A stretch of DNA of 64,000 bases from Enterobacter wuhouensis (GTDB lineage Bacteria; Pseudomonadota; Gammaproteobacteria; Enterobacterales; Enterobacteriaceae). Position 1 is the first letter of the stretch, and each line of letters opens with the position of its first letter. Shown here one piece after another: positions 29,144 through 37,031 of this stretch. Made by a program: the position numbers and the translations under genes. The notes beneath the pieces were generated by a model that saw only the letters and a list, made by a program, of their open reading frames with translations, was not told the origin of the DNA and made no database searches. The stretch covers positions 62,001 through 126,000 of the forward strand of contig NZ_SJOO01000009.1 in NCBI RefSeq assembly GCF_004331265.1. The letters are read 5' to 3'.

Positions 29144-30247
29144 TTACGCTAGCTGGCGCAGCATGCGGCGCAGCGGTTCGGCGGCGCCCCACAGGAGCTG
29201 GTCACCGACGGTGAACGCGGAGAGGTACTCCGGCCCCATGTTCAGCTTGCGCAGGCGGCCAACCGGGGTGGTCAGCGTGCCGGTGACGGCAGCCGGGGTC
29301 AGCTCGCGCATGGTGATATCGCGATCGTTTGGCACCACTTTCGCCCACGGGTTGTGCGCGGCCAGCAGCTCTTCCACGGTCGGAATAGACACATCTTTTT
29401 TCAGTTTAATGGTGAAGGCCTGGCTATGGCAGCGCAGCGCGCCGATGCGCACGCACAGTCCGTCAACCGGGATCGCCGACGCGGTGTTGAGGATTTTGTT
29501 GGTCTCAGCCTGGCCCTTCCACTCTTCGCGGGTCTGGCCGTTGTCCAGCTGTTTGTCGATCCACGGGATCAGGCCACCGGCCAGCGGTACGCCGAAGTTG
29601 TCCACCGGCAGCTCGCCGCTGCGGGTCAGCTGGGTGACTTTACGCTCGATATCGAGGATTGCAGACGCCGGGTTTGCCAGCTCGGCTGCGACGCTCTGGT
29701 GCAGCTGGCCCATCTGGGTCAGCAGCTCGCGCATGTGGCGCGCGCCGCCGCCGGACGCGGCCTGGTAGGTCGCCACGGAGACCCACTCCACCAGATCCTG
29801 CGCGAACAGGCCGCCCAGGGACATCAGCATCAGGCTAACGGTACAGTTGCCGCCGACAAAGGTTTTCACGCCGTTGTTCAGGCCGTCGGTGATGACGCCC
29901 TGGTTAACCGGGTCGAGAATGATGATGGCATCGTCTTTCATACGCAGCGAAGAGGCCGCGTCAATCCAGTAGCCCTGCCAGCCGCTTTCACGCAGCTTTG
30001 GATAGATTTCGTTGGTATAATCGCCGCCCTGACACGTGACAATAATGTCGAGTGCCTTCAGCGCTTCCAGATCGTAAGCATCCTGCAACGTGCCTGTGGT
30101 ACCACCAAAGGACGGTGCAGCCTGGCCGAGCTGGGAAGTGGAGAAGAAGACCGGGCGGATAGCGTCGAAATCGCGCTCTTCAACCATGCGTTGCATGAGT
30201 ACAGAGCCGACCATACCGCGCCAGCCGATAAAACCAACGTTTTTCAT
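29144..30247 (-). CDS. asd: Aspartate-semialdehyde dehydrogenase
   Basis: A 367-residue NADPH enzyme that reduces aspartyl phosphate to aspartate semialdehyde, the branch point to lysine, diaminopimelate, threonine and methionine; it is essential for cell wall synthesis. The NADP loop is GFIGWRGMVGS at the N-terminus. The catalytic Cys135 is in GGNCTVSLM, and the conserved His lies in RCHSQAFTIKLK. Same length as E. coli Asd. Divergent from yhgN. Confidence 0.98.
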   Translation of the reverse strand: MKNVGFIGWRGMVGSVLMQRMVEERDFDAIRPVFFSTSQLGQAAPSFGGTTGTLQDAYDLEALKALDIIVTCQGGDYTNEIYPKLRESGWQGYWIDAASSLRMKDDAIIILDPVNQGVITDGLNNGVKTFVGGNCTVSLMLMSLGGLFAQDLVEWVSVATYQAASGGGARHMRELLTQMGQLHQSVAAELANPASAILDIERKVTQLTRSGELPVDNFGVPLAGGLIPWIDKQLDNGQTREEWKGQAETNKILNTASAIPVDGLCVRIGALRCHSQAFTIKLKKDVSIPTVEELLAAHNPWAKVVPNDRDITMRELTPAAVTGTLTTPVGRLRKLNMGPEYLSAFTVGDQLLWGAAEPLRRMLRQLA

Positions 30248-30424
30248 AGCATTTATTTCCTGCAGAGGGTGTGTGCTGTTTGTGCAAGCCAGTATTGAAC
30301 TGGGATATGCTTCACATTACAAAATGCTGCCAAAGTCGCAAGCGAAATTAATCGATGATTGCCCGGCAATCAGAAATACAGCTAATCATCATAATAACCA
30401 TAGAGAGTTTCAGGGATAATTTAC

Positions 30425-31018
30425 ATGAGTGAAATCATTTCCGCGGCGGTTTTATTGATCCTGATAATGGATCCACTCGGAAACCTGCCCATCTTCATGT
30501 CGGTGCTAAAGCACACCGAGCCGAAGCGCCGTCGGGCGATCATGATCCGCGAGCTGCTTATCGCTCTGCTGGTGATGTTTATCTTCCTCTTTGCCGGGGA
30601 GAAGATCCTCGCGTTCCTGAACCTGCGCGCGGAAACGGTCTCGATTTCGGGCGGGATTATTCTGTTCCTGATTGCCATCAAAATGATTTTCCCAAGTGCG
30701 GAAGGCAGCAGCAGCGGCCTGCCTGCGGGTGAAGAGCCGTTCATCGTGCCGCTGGCGATCCCGCTGGTCGCCGGGCCGACCATTCTGGCGACGCTGATGC
30801 TGCTGTCGCACCAGTATCCGAATCAGATGAGCCATCTGGTGATTGCCCTGCTAATTGCCTGGGGCGGGACGTTTATCATCCTGCTGCAGTCGTCGCTGTT
30901 CCTGCGCCTGCTGGGCGAGAAAGGGGTGAACGCGCTGGAGCGCCTGATGGGGCTGATTCTGGTGATGATGGCGACGCAGATGTTCCTGGACGGGATCCGG
31001 GCGTGGATGAAGGGCTAG
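30425..31018 (+). CDS. yhgN: YhgN, MarC-family inner-membrane protein
   Basis: A 197-residue protein with about six transmembrane helices, including MDPLGNLPIFMSVLKH near the N-terminus, the hallmark of the MarC/UPF0056 family. The molecular function of this family is not established, though the region suggests a channel or transporter. Divergent from asd over 177 bases and closed by a strong terminator at 31027-31051. Confidence 0.93.
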   Translation: MSEIISAAVLLILIMDPLGNLPIFMSVLKHTEPKRRRAIMIRELLIALLVMFIFLFAGEKILAFLNLRAETVSISGGIILFLIAIKMIFPSAEGSSSGLPAGEEPFIVPLAIPLVAGPTILATLMLLSHQYPNQMSHLVIALLIAWGGTFIILLQSSLFLRLLGEKGVNALERLMGLILVMMATQMFLDGIRAWMKG

Positions 31019-31026
31019 GTAAAAGC

Positions 31027-31052
31027 AAAATGGCCACCACGTGGCCATTTTT
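31027..31052 (+). terminator. yhgN terminator
   Basis: An 11-bp perfect stem (aaaatggccac / gtggccatttt) with a cac loop and a T tail. Confidence 0.88.
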
Positions 31053-31060
31053 AGTGTTTG

Positions 31061-31100
31061 CACCCTCTCCCCGTGGGAGAGGGCCGGGGTGAGGGCATCA
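31061..31100. repeat. Palindromic intergenic repeat (copy 6)
   Basis: caccctctccccgtgggagagggccggggtgagggcatca, in reverse orientation relative to copies 2 and 4. It separates yhgN from the antisense-RNA module. Confidence 0.8.
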
Positions 31101-31153
31101 GGCCGCACCCCAAAATAATATTGCGTTTTGCGAGCTGCCTTCCAGAGCTTCTC

Positions 31154-31182
31154 TTGCCACCCGATCTTCAAAGCAGTATCTT
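31154..31182 (+). promoter_or_regulatory. Promoter of the antisense-RNA/148-residue gene leader
   Basis: TTGCCA (31154-31159) and TATCTT (31177-31182) with an ideal 17-bp spacer. A transcript from about 31189 would cover the first leader motif, the structured RNA and the downstream gene. This is the order of the P4 left-operon promoter and the P1 immI promoter. Confidence 0.6.
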
Positions 31183-31211
31183 CTTGCCGCGCCTGCAAAA
31201 TCAGGCGTCGG

Positions 31212-31221
31212 GATTAGCCTC
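31212..31221 (+). promoter_or_regulatory. Leader motif a1 (complement of the RNA loop)
   Basis: gattagcctc, the first of two identical 10-base copies; the second is at 31367-31376. Its ttagcct core is complementary to the aggctaa loop at 31335-31341. It corresponds in position to seqA of phage P4. Confidence 0.6.
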
Positions 31222-31267
31222 CTGACTTACTTCTTCGGTGACACACGTTTTTTTGTGTCGCGCGCTT

Positions 31268-31366
31268 AGCTACACTCCAAAGGTGGGCCGAGCGGGGGCG
31301 TCGAAAGACGCGCCGGTATCCGAAGAGGCCGGTAAGGCTAACCCTGCTCGGTTCCGCCACCAGCGA
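31268..31366 (+). ncRNA. C4/CI-type phage immunity antisense RNA
   Basis: A compact structured RNA can be drawn by hand. The outer stem pairs ggtgg (31282-31286) with ccacc (31357-31361) and ccgagc (31288-31293) with gctcgg (31346-31351). Inside are a gcgtc-gaaa-gacgc hairpin (31298-31311) and a ccgg/ccgg hairpin (31313-31332). Two segments stay unpaired: ctccaaag (31275-31282; its last base can pair in the outer stem) and aggctaa (31335-31341). They are complementary to ctttggag over the next gene's ribosome site and to ttagcct in the leader. This is the plan of the P1 C4 and P4 CI immunity RNAs, which block downstream expression by base pairing and early termination. The identity is inferred from structure and complementarity; no covariance-model search was made. 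Confidence 0.72.
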
Positions 31367-31408
31367 GATTAGCCTCTCCAGTGGTGGATAAAAACTACTC
31401 TTTGGAGG
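31367..31408 (+). promoter_or_regulatory. Antisense target sites a2 and b2 over the ribosome site
   Basis: Site a2 gattagcctc (31367-31376) matches the aggctaa loop. Site b2 ctttggag (31400-31407) is the exact complement of ctccaaag (31275-31282) and contains the Shine-Dalgarno ggagg (31404-31408) of the gene at 31416. Pairing at b2 would hide the ribosome site. Confidence 0.65.
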
Positions 31409-31415
31409 CGGTCAT

Positions 31416-31862
31416 ATGACTACTACCCCTAACTTTCCTCACGCTTTATTCACCACCCCGTTCGATCACACCACCGATTTCACCGAACTGGCAGACAACT
31501 GCGCGCGGTTTGCCGACGTGCTGGTTGAATGTGACAACCCAGCCCAGAAGATGGCGCTGTGCGGACGGCTCTCTGCCTGTCTCGCTCTGCTTCAGCCTAC
31601 GCTGCTTGAACCTGTACCGGAATTTTTAAAAGCCAGCCTGACGGTGGACGACCTGCCATTGGACGTGCCGGTCTTCGAGCCGGAAGTGGATCAGCTGGGG
31701 AGATACTGCCAGCTGTTAACGCAACTACTGTTGGCTCGAACGCTTTCTGGAAGTGATGAAAGAGTGGCAGGAGATTTGTTGCAGGGCTTAGTGGGGTTGT
31801 ACAGCGATACGCTGAAAGCGCCGCGCTGGCTGCGCACAAAGGAAGGCATCGTGCCGCTGTAA
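31416..31862 (+). CDS. Unknown 148-residue protein under C4-type RNA control
   Basis: I do not recognise this protein. It starts MTTTPNFPHALFTTPFDHTT, has no signal peptide or membrane helix, and looks soluble, acidic and helical (ADNCARFADVLVE..., LGRYCQLLTQLLLARTLS). It holds four cysteines without a metal motif. The ATG has a strong ggagg site seven bases upstream. In phages P1 and P4 the genes just behind such RNAs are toxic or anti-repressor functions (icd/ant, kil), so a growth-affecting product is a reasonable guess, not a finding. No integrase, replication or capsid gene is near, and a REP pair follows directly. Confidence 0.75.
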   Translation: MTTTPNFPHALFTTPFDHTTDFTELADNCARFADVLVECDNPAQKMALCGRLSACLALLQPTLLEPVPEFLKASLTVDDLPLDVPVFEPEVDQLGRYCQLLTQLLLARTLSGSDERVAGDLLQGLVGLYSDTLKAPRWLRTKEGIVPL

Positions 31863-31863
31863 A

Positions 31864-31947
31864 AAAGCCGGGTGGCGCTTGCGCTTACCCGGCCTACGGG
31901 ACCTGAGGGGGTTTGTAGGTCGGGTAAGGCGAAGCCGCCACCCGACA
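31864..31947. repeat. REP pair (BIME-like) after the 148-residue gene
   Basis: Two REP palindromes in opposite orientation: gccgggtggcgc...ttacccggcctac (31864-31897) and gtaggtcgggtaaggcg...cacccgac (31915-31947), immediately after the stop codon. Confidence 0.8.
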
Positions 31948-31954
31948 AACATAC

Positions 31955-31984
31955 GGCCGCCCTCTCCCACAGGGAGAGGGAGAA
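31955..31984. repeat. Palindromic intergenic repeat (copy 7)
   Basis: Short form ggccgccctctcccacagggagagggaga directly before the end of gntU, convergent with the preceding gene. Confidence 0.75.
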
Positions 31985-31990
31985 AATCCG

Positions 31991-33331
31991 TTAGCTCAAC
32001 AACGTAAACGCAATCATCCCGACAATCGCACCCGTCGTGCCGAGGATGGTCTCCATCAGCGTCCAGGTTTTCAGGGTTTGCGCTTCGGTCGCGCCGGTAA
32101 ATTTACCGAATAGCCAGAAGCCTGCGTCGTTCACGTGGGATACCACAATCGAACCGCCCGCGATACAGATAGACAGCGCCGCCATCTGCGCACCGGAGTA
32201 GTTCAGCTGTTCAATCACCGGCATCACCAGGCCCACTGCGGTTAAGCATGCCACGGTTGCAGAGCCCTGAATGATACGCACCGCCGCGGCCAGCACGAAG
32301 CAGGTGACCGCAATCGGCAGGCCCATCCCGGTCAGCGCTTCGCCCAGCGCCGGACCCACGCCGGAATCCACCAGCACCTGCTTGAACACGCCACCGGCAC
32401 CGATCACCAGCAGGATGATGCCCGCAGGCTGCAGCGCGGCGCCGCAAATCTCCATCACGCGGTCTTTCGGCATCCCCTGACGCATCGCCAGGCCGTAAAT
32501 CGCCACCAGACACGCCACCAGGATCGCGGTGAACGGGTGGCCGATAAACTCAAACCACTCGTAGGCAGAAGAACCTACCGGAACAAAACGTGCAGCGATG
32601 GTTTTGAGGCCAACCAGCACCAGCGGGAGCAGGATCAGCGACAGGCTGAAGCCGAAGGACGGCATTTTGCCCTCGCCCAGGTGCGGCTCGGTGATGTCGT
32701 CCGGAATGTGCAGCTCAACGTAGCGGCTGATGAAGTTACCCCACAGCGGACCGGCGATAATCATCCCCGGGATCGCGGCGCAGAGGCCAATCAGGATCAT
32801 CCAGCCAAAATCAGCGTGCATCTGGGACGCCAGCAGCATCGGCGCAGGCCCCGGCAGCAGAAACGCCGCCGCCGCCGCCACGCCCGCAAACAGCGGTATG
32901 ACCAGCTTCACGAGGTTGGTGCCGGTGTGGCGCGCCATCGAGAACGCAACGCTAATCAGCAACACAACGGCCACCTCGAAGAACAGCGGCAGCGCGCAGA
33001 TCAGGCCCGCCAGGCCAATCGCATAGTGCGCGCGGCTGTGCCCGAAGGATTTCAGCATCTTGACGGCAATCTGATCGACCGCGCCCGTCTCGTGCAAAAT
33101 CTTGCCGAACATCGCGCCGAGCGCGACCACAATCGCCAGGAAGCCCAGCGTGCCGCCCATCCCTTTTTCCATGGTCGCCGCGATTTTATCGAGCGGCATA
33201 CCGGAAAAGAGACCTGCACCAATAGAAACCACCATCAAAGCAACGAAGGCATGCATACGCGCCTTCATTACTAAAAACAGCAGCAGCAATACGGAACCCA
33301 CTGCTGTCAAAACAAGCGTTAATGTACTCAA
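31991..33331 (-). CDS. gntU: Low-affinity gluconate transporter GntU
   Basis: A 446-residue GntP-family permease with about 12-14 hydrophobic segments. Typical motifs: FLLPGPAPMLLASQMHADFGWM, IGAGGVFKQVLVDSGVG and GSIVVSHVNDAGFWLFGKF. It takes up gluconate at high concentration and is co-transcribed with gntK, which ends 3 bases upstream. Nearly identical with E. coli GntU over its entire length. Paralogue of gntT at 6.4 kb. Confidence 0.96.
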   Translation of the reverse strand: MSTLTLVLTAVGSVLLLLFLVMKARMHAFVALMVVSIGAGLFSGMPLDKIAATMEKGMGGTLGFLAIVVALGAMFGKILHETGAVDQIAVKMLKSFGHSRAHYAIGLAGLICALPLFFEVAVVLLISVAFSMARHTGTNLVKLVIPLFAGVAAAAAFLLPGPAPMLLASQMHADFGWMILIGLCAAIPGMIIAGPLWGNFISRYVELHIPDDITEPHLGEGKMPSFGFSLSLILLPLVLVGLKTIAARFVPVGSSAYEWFEFIGHPFTAILVACLVAIYGLAMRQGMPKDRVMEICGAALQPAGIILLVIGAGGVFKQVLVDSGVGPALGEALTGMGLPIAVTCFVLAAAVRIIQGSATVACLTAVGLVMPVIEQLNYSGAQMAALSICIAGGSIVVSHVNDAGFWLFGKFTGATEAQTLKTWTLMETILGTTGAIVGMIAFTLLS

Positions 33332-33334
33332 AAC

Positions 33335-33862
33335 TTACTGCCTTTTATTAATGACCTCGATGGTGCTGGCAACAACACCGTCCAGCGGCTGATCGATATC
33401 AACCACTAATACGTCCTGCTCATCCGCACCCGGCTCCTGCAGCGCTTCAAACTGCGTGACCAGCATCTGGGTTTTGAAGAAGTGGCCTTTACGCGCCTTC
33501 AGGCGGCTTTCAATCACCTCGAAATCGCCTTTCAGATAGATGAAAGAGAGGTTCGGGTTGCCGTCGCGCAACAGATCGCGGTAGGTTTTTTTCAGCGCGG
33601 AGCAGACGATCAGGGAGACTTTGTTGGTACGCTGCATAGCGAACGCGGCGTCATTCAGCGCCTGCAGCCACGGTTTGCGATCGTCGTCGTTCAGCGGTTC
33701 GCCTGCGGCCATTTTGGTTATGTTGCTGCGCGGATGGAGGAAGTCGCCATCAAGAAACGCGGCATGGAGTTGATGCGCCACTTCGCTCGCCACGGCAGAT
33801 TTACCGCTACCGGACACGCCCATCAGGACGTAAACGTGGTGATCGTGATTAGTCGTGCTCAA
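33335..33862 (-). CDS. gntK: Gluconokinase GntK (thermoresistant)
   Basis: A 175-residue kinase that makes 6-phosphogluconate from gluconate and ATP, feeding the Entner-Doudoroff and pentose phosphate routes. The P-loop is GVSGSGKS (15-22). Start choice is unusual: two in-frame TTG codons stand at 33880 and 33862, with no suitable ATG. The second gives MSTTNHDHH, as in E. coli, and follows a gaggg ribosome site at good spacing, so I prefer it. Operon gntKU, controlled by GntR through the operators just upstream. Confidence 0.93.
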   Translation of the reverse strand: MSTTNHDHHVYVLMGVSGSGKSAVASEVAHQLHAAFLDGDFLHPRSNITKMAAGEPLNDDDRKPWLQALNDAAFAMQRTNKVSLIVCSALKKTYRDLLRDGNPNLSFIYLKGDFEVIESRLKARKGHFFKTQMLVTQFEALQEPGADEQDVLVVDIDQPLDGVVASTIEVINKRQ

Positions 33863-33881
33863 AGGGTGTCCCTCAGTCAAT

Positions 33882-33908
33882 TGTTACGGGTAACAGTTAT
33901 CGGTAACA
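33882..33908 (-). promoter_or_regulatory. Paired GntR operators of gntKU
   Basis: TGTTA-CGGG-TAACA (33882-33895) is a perfect palindrome, and AGTTATCGGTAACA (33895-33908) follows it, sharing one base. Both fit the GntR half-sites. They lie immediately upstream of the gntK ribosome site, so GntR would block the promoter or early transcript. Confidence 0.75.
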
Positions 33909-33988
33909 TTGTCCTGCCGGGGCAAAAGAGAAGCAATATCCAAACGTGCGCGAAGTGAATAAGTGTGAGCTACTTCAAATTTGTCGGA

Positions 33989-34984
33989 TTAAATAGATCC
34001 ACCCGGTGACAAGGTGAAACCTAAATCTAACATTTTAGGGGTAACTGCCTCACCACGAATGCGCGCCAGCAGGCGTTCTGCACCGATACGGCCCATGCGC
34101 TCGCGCGGGGTCAGGACGCTCGCCAGACGCGGCTCCATCACCTGGCCGATGTCGTGGCCGTGAAAACCGGCAATCGCCATATCGTCGGGGATCTTCAGCC
34201 CCAGACGCTGGCACTCAAACGCCGCTCCGACCGCAAGGTCATCGTTAGTACAGAAAATACCGTCCAGTTGCGGATACTCGCGTCGCGCCTGACGCATCAG
34301 CTCAATACCCGACGTATAGGAGGAGGATTGCTCCACCATCACGCTGTACGGCGTTAAGCCGGCGTCGAGCATCGCCTGCTCGTATCCCTTCTGTTTGATG
34401 ATAGTACGTTCATCCAGACGCGCACCCAGGTAGGCGATATGACGATGCCCACGGGCGATGATGGCCGCCGTCATCTGACGTGCTGCTTCGAAGTTATCAA
34501 AGCCCACGGCGATGTCGAGACACGGCGACTGGCTGTCCATCAGCTCCACCACCGGAATACCGGCCACTTCAATCATTTTGAGCGTGCGGGCGGTGTGGGT
34601 ACGTTCCGTTAAAATCAGGCCGTCGATGTTCCAGGAAAGCATGGATTCAAGACGTTCTTCTTCCAGTTCCGGCTTGTACCCGTAGTGCGCGAGCATGGTC
34701 TGATAGCCAAAGGCATCGGTGACGCTTTCGATTCCGCGTAGTACTTCGGCAAACACCTGGTTGGTTAAGGAAGGAAGCAGGACGCCCACCGCACGGCTGG
34801 TCGCATTGGAGAGAATATCGGGTGCGCGGTTGGGGATATAACCCAGTTCATCAAGGGCCGCGGCAATCTTGCCACGCAACGCCACGGAAACCTGCTCCGG
34901 GTTACGTAAAAAACGGCTGACCGTCATTTTGGTCACACCGACGCGATCGGCGACATCCTGAAGTACGGGGCGTTTCTTTTTCAT
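33989..34984 (-). CDS. gntR: GntR, LacI-family repressor of gluconate genes
   Basis: A 331-residue repressor. The LacI-type helix-turn-helix is at the N-terminus (LQDVADRVGVTKMTVSRFLRNP), followed by the hinge helix and a periplasmic-binding-protein-like effector domain. It releases gntT and gntKU when gluconate is present. The frame could start at 35041; the ATG at 34984 (MKKKRPVLQD) gives the E. coli length. It is transcribed separately upstream of gntKU. Confidence 0.96.
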   Translation of the reverse strand: MKKKRPVLQDVADRVGVTKMTVSRFLRNPEQVSVALRGKIAAALDELGYIPNRAPDILSNATSRAVGVLLPSLTNQVFAEVLRGIESVTDAFGYQTMLAHYGYKPELEEERLESMLSWNIDGLILTERTHTARTLKMIEVAGIPVVELMDSQSPCLDIAVGFDNFEAARQMTAAIIARGHRHIAYLGARLDERTIIKQKGYEQAMLDAGLTPYSVMVEQSSSYTSGIELMRQARREYPQLDGIFCTNDDLAVGAAFECQRLGLKIPDDMAIAGFHGHDIGQVMEPRLASVLTPRERMGRIGAERLLARIRGEAVTPKMLDLGFTLSPGGSI

Positions 34985-35075
34985 CGTCCTGAGAAATCTT
35001 GAAGTGAGAGATTTTCTCAGTTTATCACGGACAAAGCTCAACCTTCCCCGTTTAAAGGGAAGGTTGAGAAATTAT

Positions 35076-35771
35076 TTAGACCGGCGGCAGGTCAAACAGC
35101 AAAATTTCGCTTTCGCTGTCGGCGTGTACGGAGAGCGCCTGCTCGTCCCAGACGGCCAGGCCGTCCGCCGTGGTGGCTTTGGTGCCGTTGATAGACACTT
35201 CACCTTTCACCACCTGGATCCACACGCGGCGGTTGGCGGCAATCTGGTGCACGGACTGTTCGTCTTTCGCCAGCGCCCAGCGGTACAGTTCCATATCCTG
35301 ATGCACCTTCAGGGAACCTTCACGCGCATCCGGGGACAGCACCAGCTGTTTGCCCTGCTTCGCGTCGAAGCGGCGCTGCTCGTAGCGCGGCGTGATGCCG
35401 GTTTCTTCTGGAATGATCCAGATTTGATACAGGTGCAGTTTTTCCGTTTTGCTCGGGTTGTACTCGGAGTGACGCACCCCGGTACCCGCGCTCATGATCT
35501 GGAACTCGCCCGCCGGCACCTGCTCTTTGTTGCCCATGCTGTCCTGGTGCTCAACCGCCCCTTCCAGCACGTAGGTCAGGATTTCCATGTCCTTGTGCGG
35601 GTGGGTACCGAAGCCCTGGCCTGCATCAATCACGTCGTCGTTAATCACGCGCAGTGCGGAGAAGCCCATGAAGTTCGGGTCGTAGTAGTCGGCAAACGAG
35701 AATGAATGCCATGAGTCCAGCCAGCCATGATTTGCGTGACCACGTTCGTTTGCTTTGCGTAAGTAGATCAT
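35076..35771 (-). CDS. yhhW: Pirin-family quercetin 2,3-dioxygenase YhhW
   Basis: A 231-residue double-cupin protein. The N-terminal cupin carries the metal ligands in HPHKDMEILTYVLEG and the later SAGTGVRHSEYNP segment. E. coli YhhW degrades quercetin in vitro; its natural substrate is uncertain. The frame is open to 35873, but the ATG at 35771 (MIYLRKANERGHANHGW) matches E. coli. It lies between gntR and yhhX, on the same strand as both. Confidence 0.93.
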   Translation of the reverse strand: MIYLRKANERGHANHGWLDSWHSFSFADYYDPNFMGFSALRVINDDVIDAGQGFGTHPHKDMEILTYVLEGAVEHQDSMGNKEQVPAGEFQIMSAGTGVRHSEYNPSKTEKLHLYQIWIIPEETGITPRYEQRRFDAKQGKQLVLSPDAREGSLKVHQDMELYRWALAKDEQSVHQIAANRRVWIQVVKGEVSINGTKATTADGLAVWDEQALSVHADSESEILLFDLPPV

Positions 35772-35894
35772 TGTTTTCACCCTCAGTTCGTTTCGATGGA
35801 GTAAGTGTGGACGCAAACCGCCGGGGATCATAGAGGGTGAAAATTGACTCCTCTGTTCAAAAATTATGAACAAGCGCAGAGGAGCCGTTTTTGC

Positions 35895-36932
35895 TTATTT
35901 CGCGAGGGTTATCGTGGCAGGAGAAGCCTGCTCGAAGGCGCGTTCCAGGATTTCCAGGTTGGTCAGTACGTCAGATTCCTTGACGTAATTCGGCGCGCCG
36001 GCTGTGAGGGTTTCATACAGCGCATCGTAGACGCGGCCATAATCGCCAATTTCCGGCATCAGCTCTTCCCTGACCGTTACGCCCTCGTCGTTCACATACT
36101 CCAGGACGCCCACGGAATCATCCGCCGCGAAGCCCGGTTCGCCCGGCATGATGTTGGCCTTCAGGCTGGTCTCCTGCTGGTCGATGCCGTACTTGATAAA
36201 TGAGCCTTTGGTGCCGTGAACGATAAATTTTGGATAGTCGATTTTCACCAGATGGCTGGTTTTGACGATGGCCTTCAGGTCGCCGTAGAACAGCTGCGCC
36301 TCGAAGGTATCGTCCGGGTTGGCCTTATTGCGCAGGCTGCGGATGTCATACGCCACGTGGTCCGGGCGACCAAACAGAGAGATGATCTGGTCCATGGTGT
36401 GCACGCCCAGACCATAGAACGAGCCGTCCTGCGGCAGGCCGGGCTGGGTTTCCGCCACCGGGCGGTAGTAATCGAAGTGGCTTTCGATCTCCACGATGTC
36501 ACCCAGCTTGCCGCTTTCAATCGCCTTTTTCGCCGTCAGGAAGCAGCTGTCAAAGCGACGGTTCTGATACGGCGTAACGGTCAGGCCTTTGCTTTTCGCC
36601 AGCGCGAACAGTTCCTTCGCTTCGGCGATAGTCGGGGTGAACGGCTTTTCCACCAGCACGTTTTTGCCCGCCTCCAGCGCGCGCTTCGCGTAGTCGAAGT
36701 GGCTGTCGGCGTGGGTGCAGACGACAACCAGTTTGACCTGCGGGTCGTTAAGCACCTCATCGAGATCGCTGGTGAAATGGATATGAGAATACTGCGGGGA
36801 TTGCTCTTCCGGCTTCGCGCGGCGGCGGTAGATATGGGCTACGTGCCAGCTGTCTTTACGGTTGAGAACATACGGCAGGTGGTAGCGGGTGGTGCTTTTA
36901 CCAAATCCAATAAATGCGCAATGTAGTGTCAT
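35895..36932 (-). CDS. yhhX: YhhX, Gfo/Idh/MocA-family oxidoreductase
   Basis: A 345-residue NAD(P)-dependent oxidoreductase of unknown substrate. The N-terminal Rossmann fold begins IGFGKSTTRYHLPYVL; the EKP motif in NVLVEKPFTP is typical of the family and carries the catalytic lysine. The C-terminal domain has the expected beta-sheet region (GVHTMDQIISLFGRPD). Same length as E. coli YhhX. It is next to ryhB on the same strand, downstream of it. Confidence 0.92.
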   Translation of the reverse strand: MTLHCAFIGFGKSTTRYHLPYVLNRKDSWHVAHIYRRRAKPEEQSPQYSHIHFTSDLDEVLNDPQVKLVVVCTHADSHFDYAKRALEAGKNVLVEKPFTPTIAEAKELFALAKSKGLTVTPYQNRRFDSCFLTAKKAIESGKLGDIVEIESHFDYYRPVAETQPGLPQDGSFYGLGVHTMDQIISLFGRPDHVAYDIRSLRNKANPDDTFEAQLFYGDLKAIVKTSHLVKIDYPKFIVHGTKGSFIKYGIDQQETSLKANIMPGEPGFAADDSVGVLEYVNDEGVTVREELMPEIGDYGRVYDALYETLTAGAPNYVKESDVLTNLEILERAFEQASPATITLAK

Positions 36933-36980
36933 GGCTCAGTCCTTTTGGAAGGTTATTGACTGCAACCATAGCGCAAGTTT

Positions 36981-37019
36981 TGCCCTCACCCCAGCCCTCT
37001 CCCACGGGGAGAGGGTGAA
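36981..37019. repeat. Palindromic intergenic repeat (copy 8)
   Basis: tgccctcaccccagccctctcccacggggagagggtga, lying between the ryhB terminator and the yhhX start. It follows ryhB and precedes yhhX on the minus strand. Confidence 0.8.
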
Positions 37020-37031
37020 AAAACCAAAAAA

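Noticed and set aside
30851..31198. 115-codon minus-strand frame across the yhgN end and repeat
   Set aside because: It reads through the yhgN 3' end, its terminator and a repeat; the repeat gives the ALTPALSHGE string that appears in many false ORFs.
31268..31366. tRNA or riboswitch in the structured region between yhgN and gntU
   Set aside because: No CCA end, no T-loop or anticodon arm, and the fold does not fit a known metabolite sensor. The exact complementarity to the ribosome site supports an antisense RNA instead.
31061..31990. Whole prophage or P4-like satellite between yhgN and gntU
   Set aside because: Only the RNA module and one gene are present. No integrase, attachment-site repeats, replication or packaging gene can be seen.
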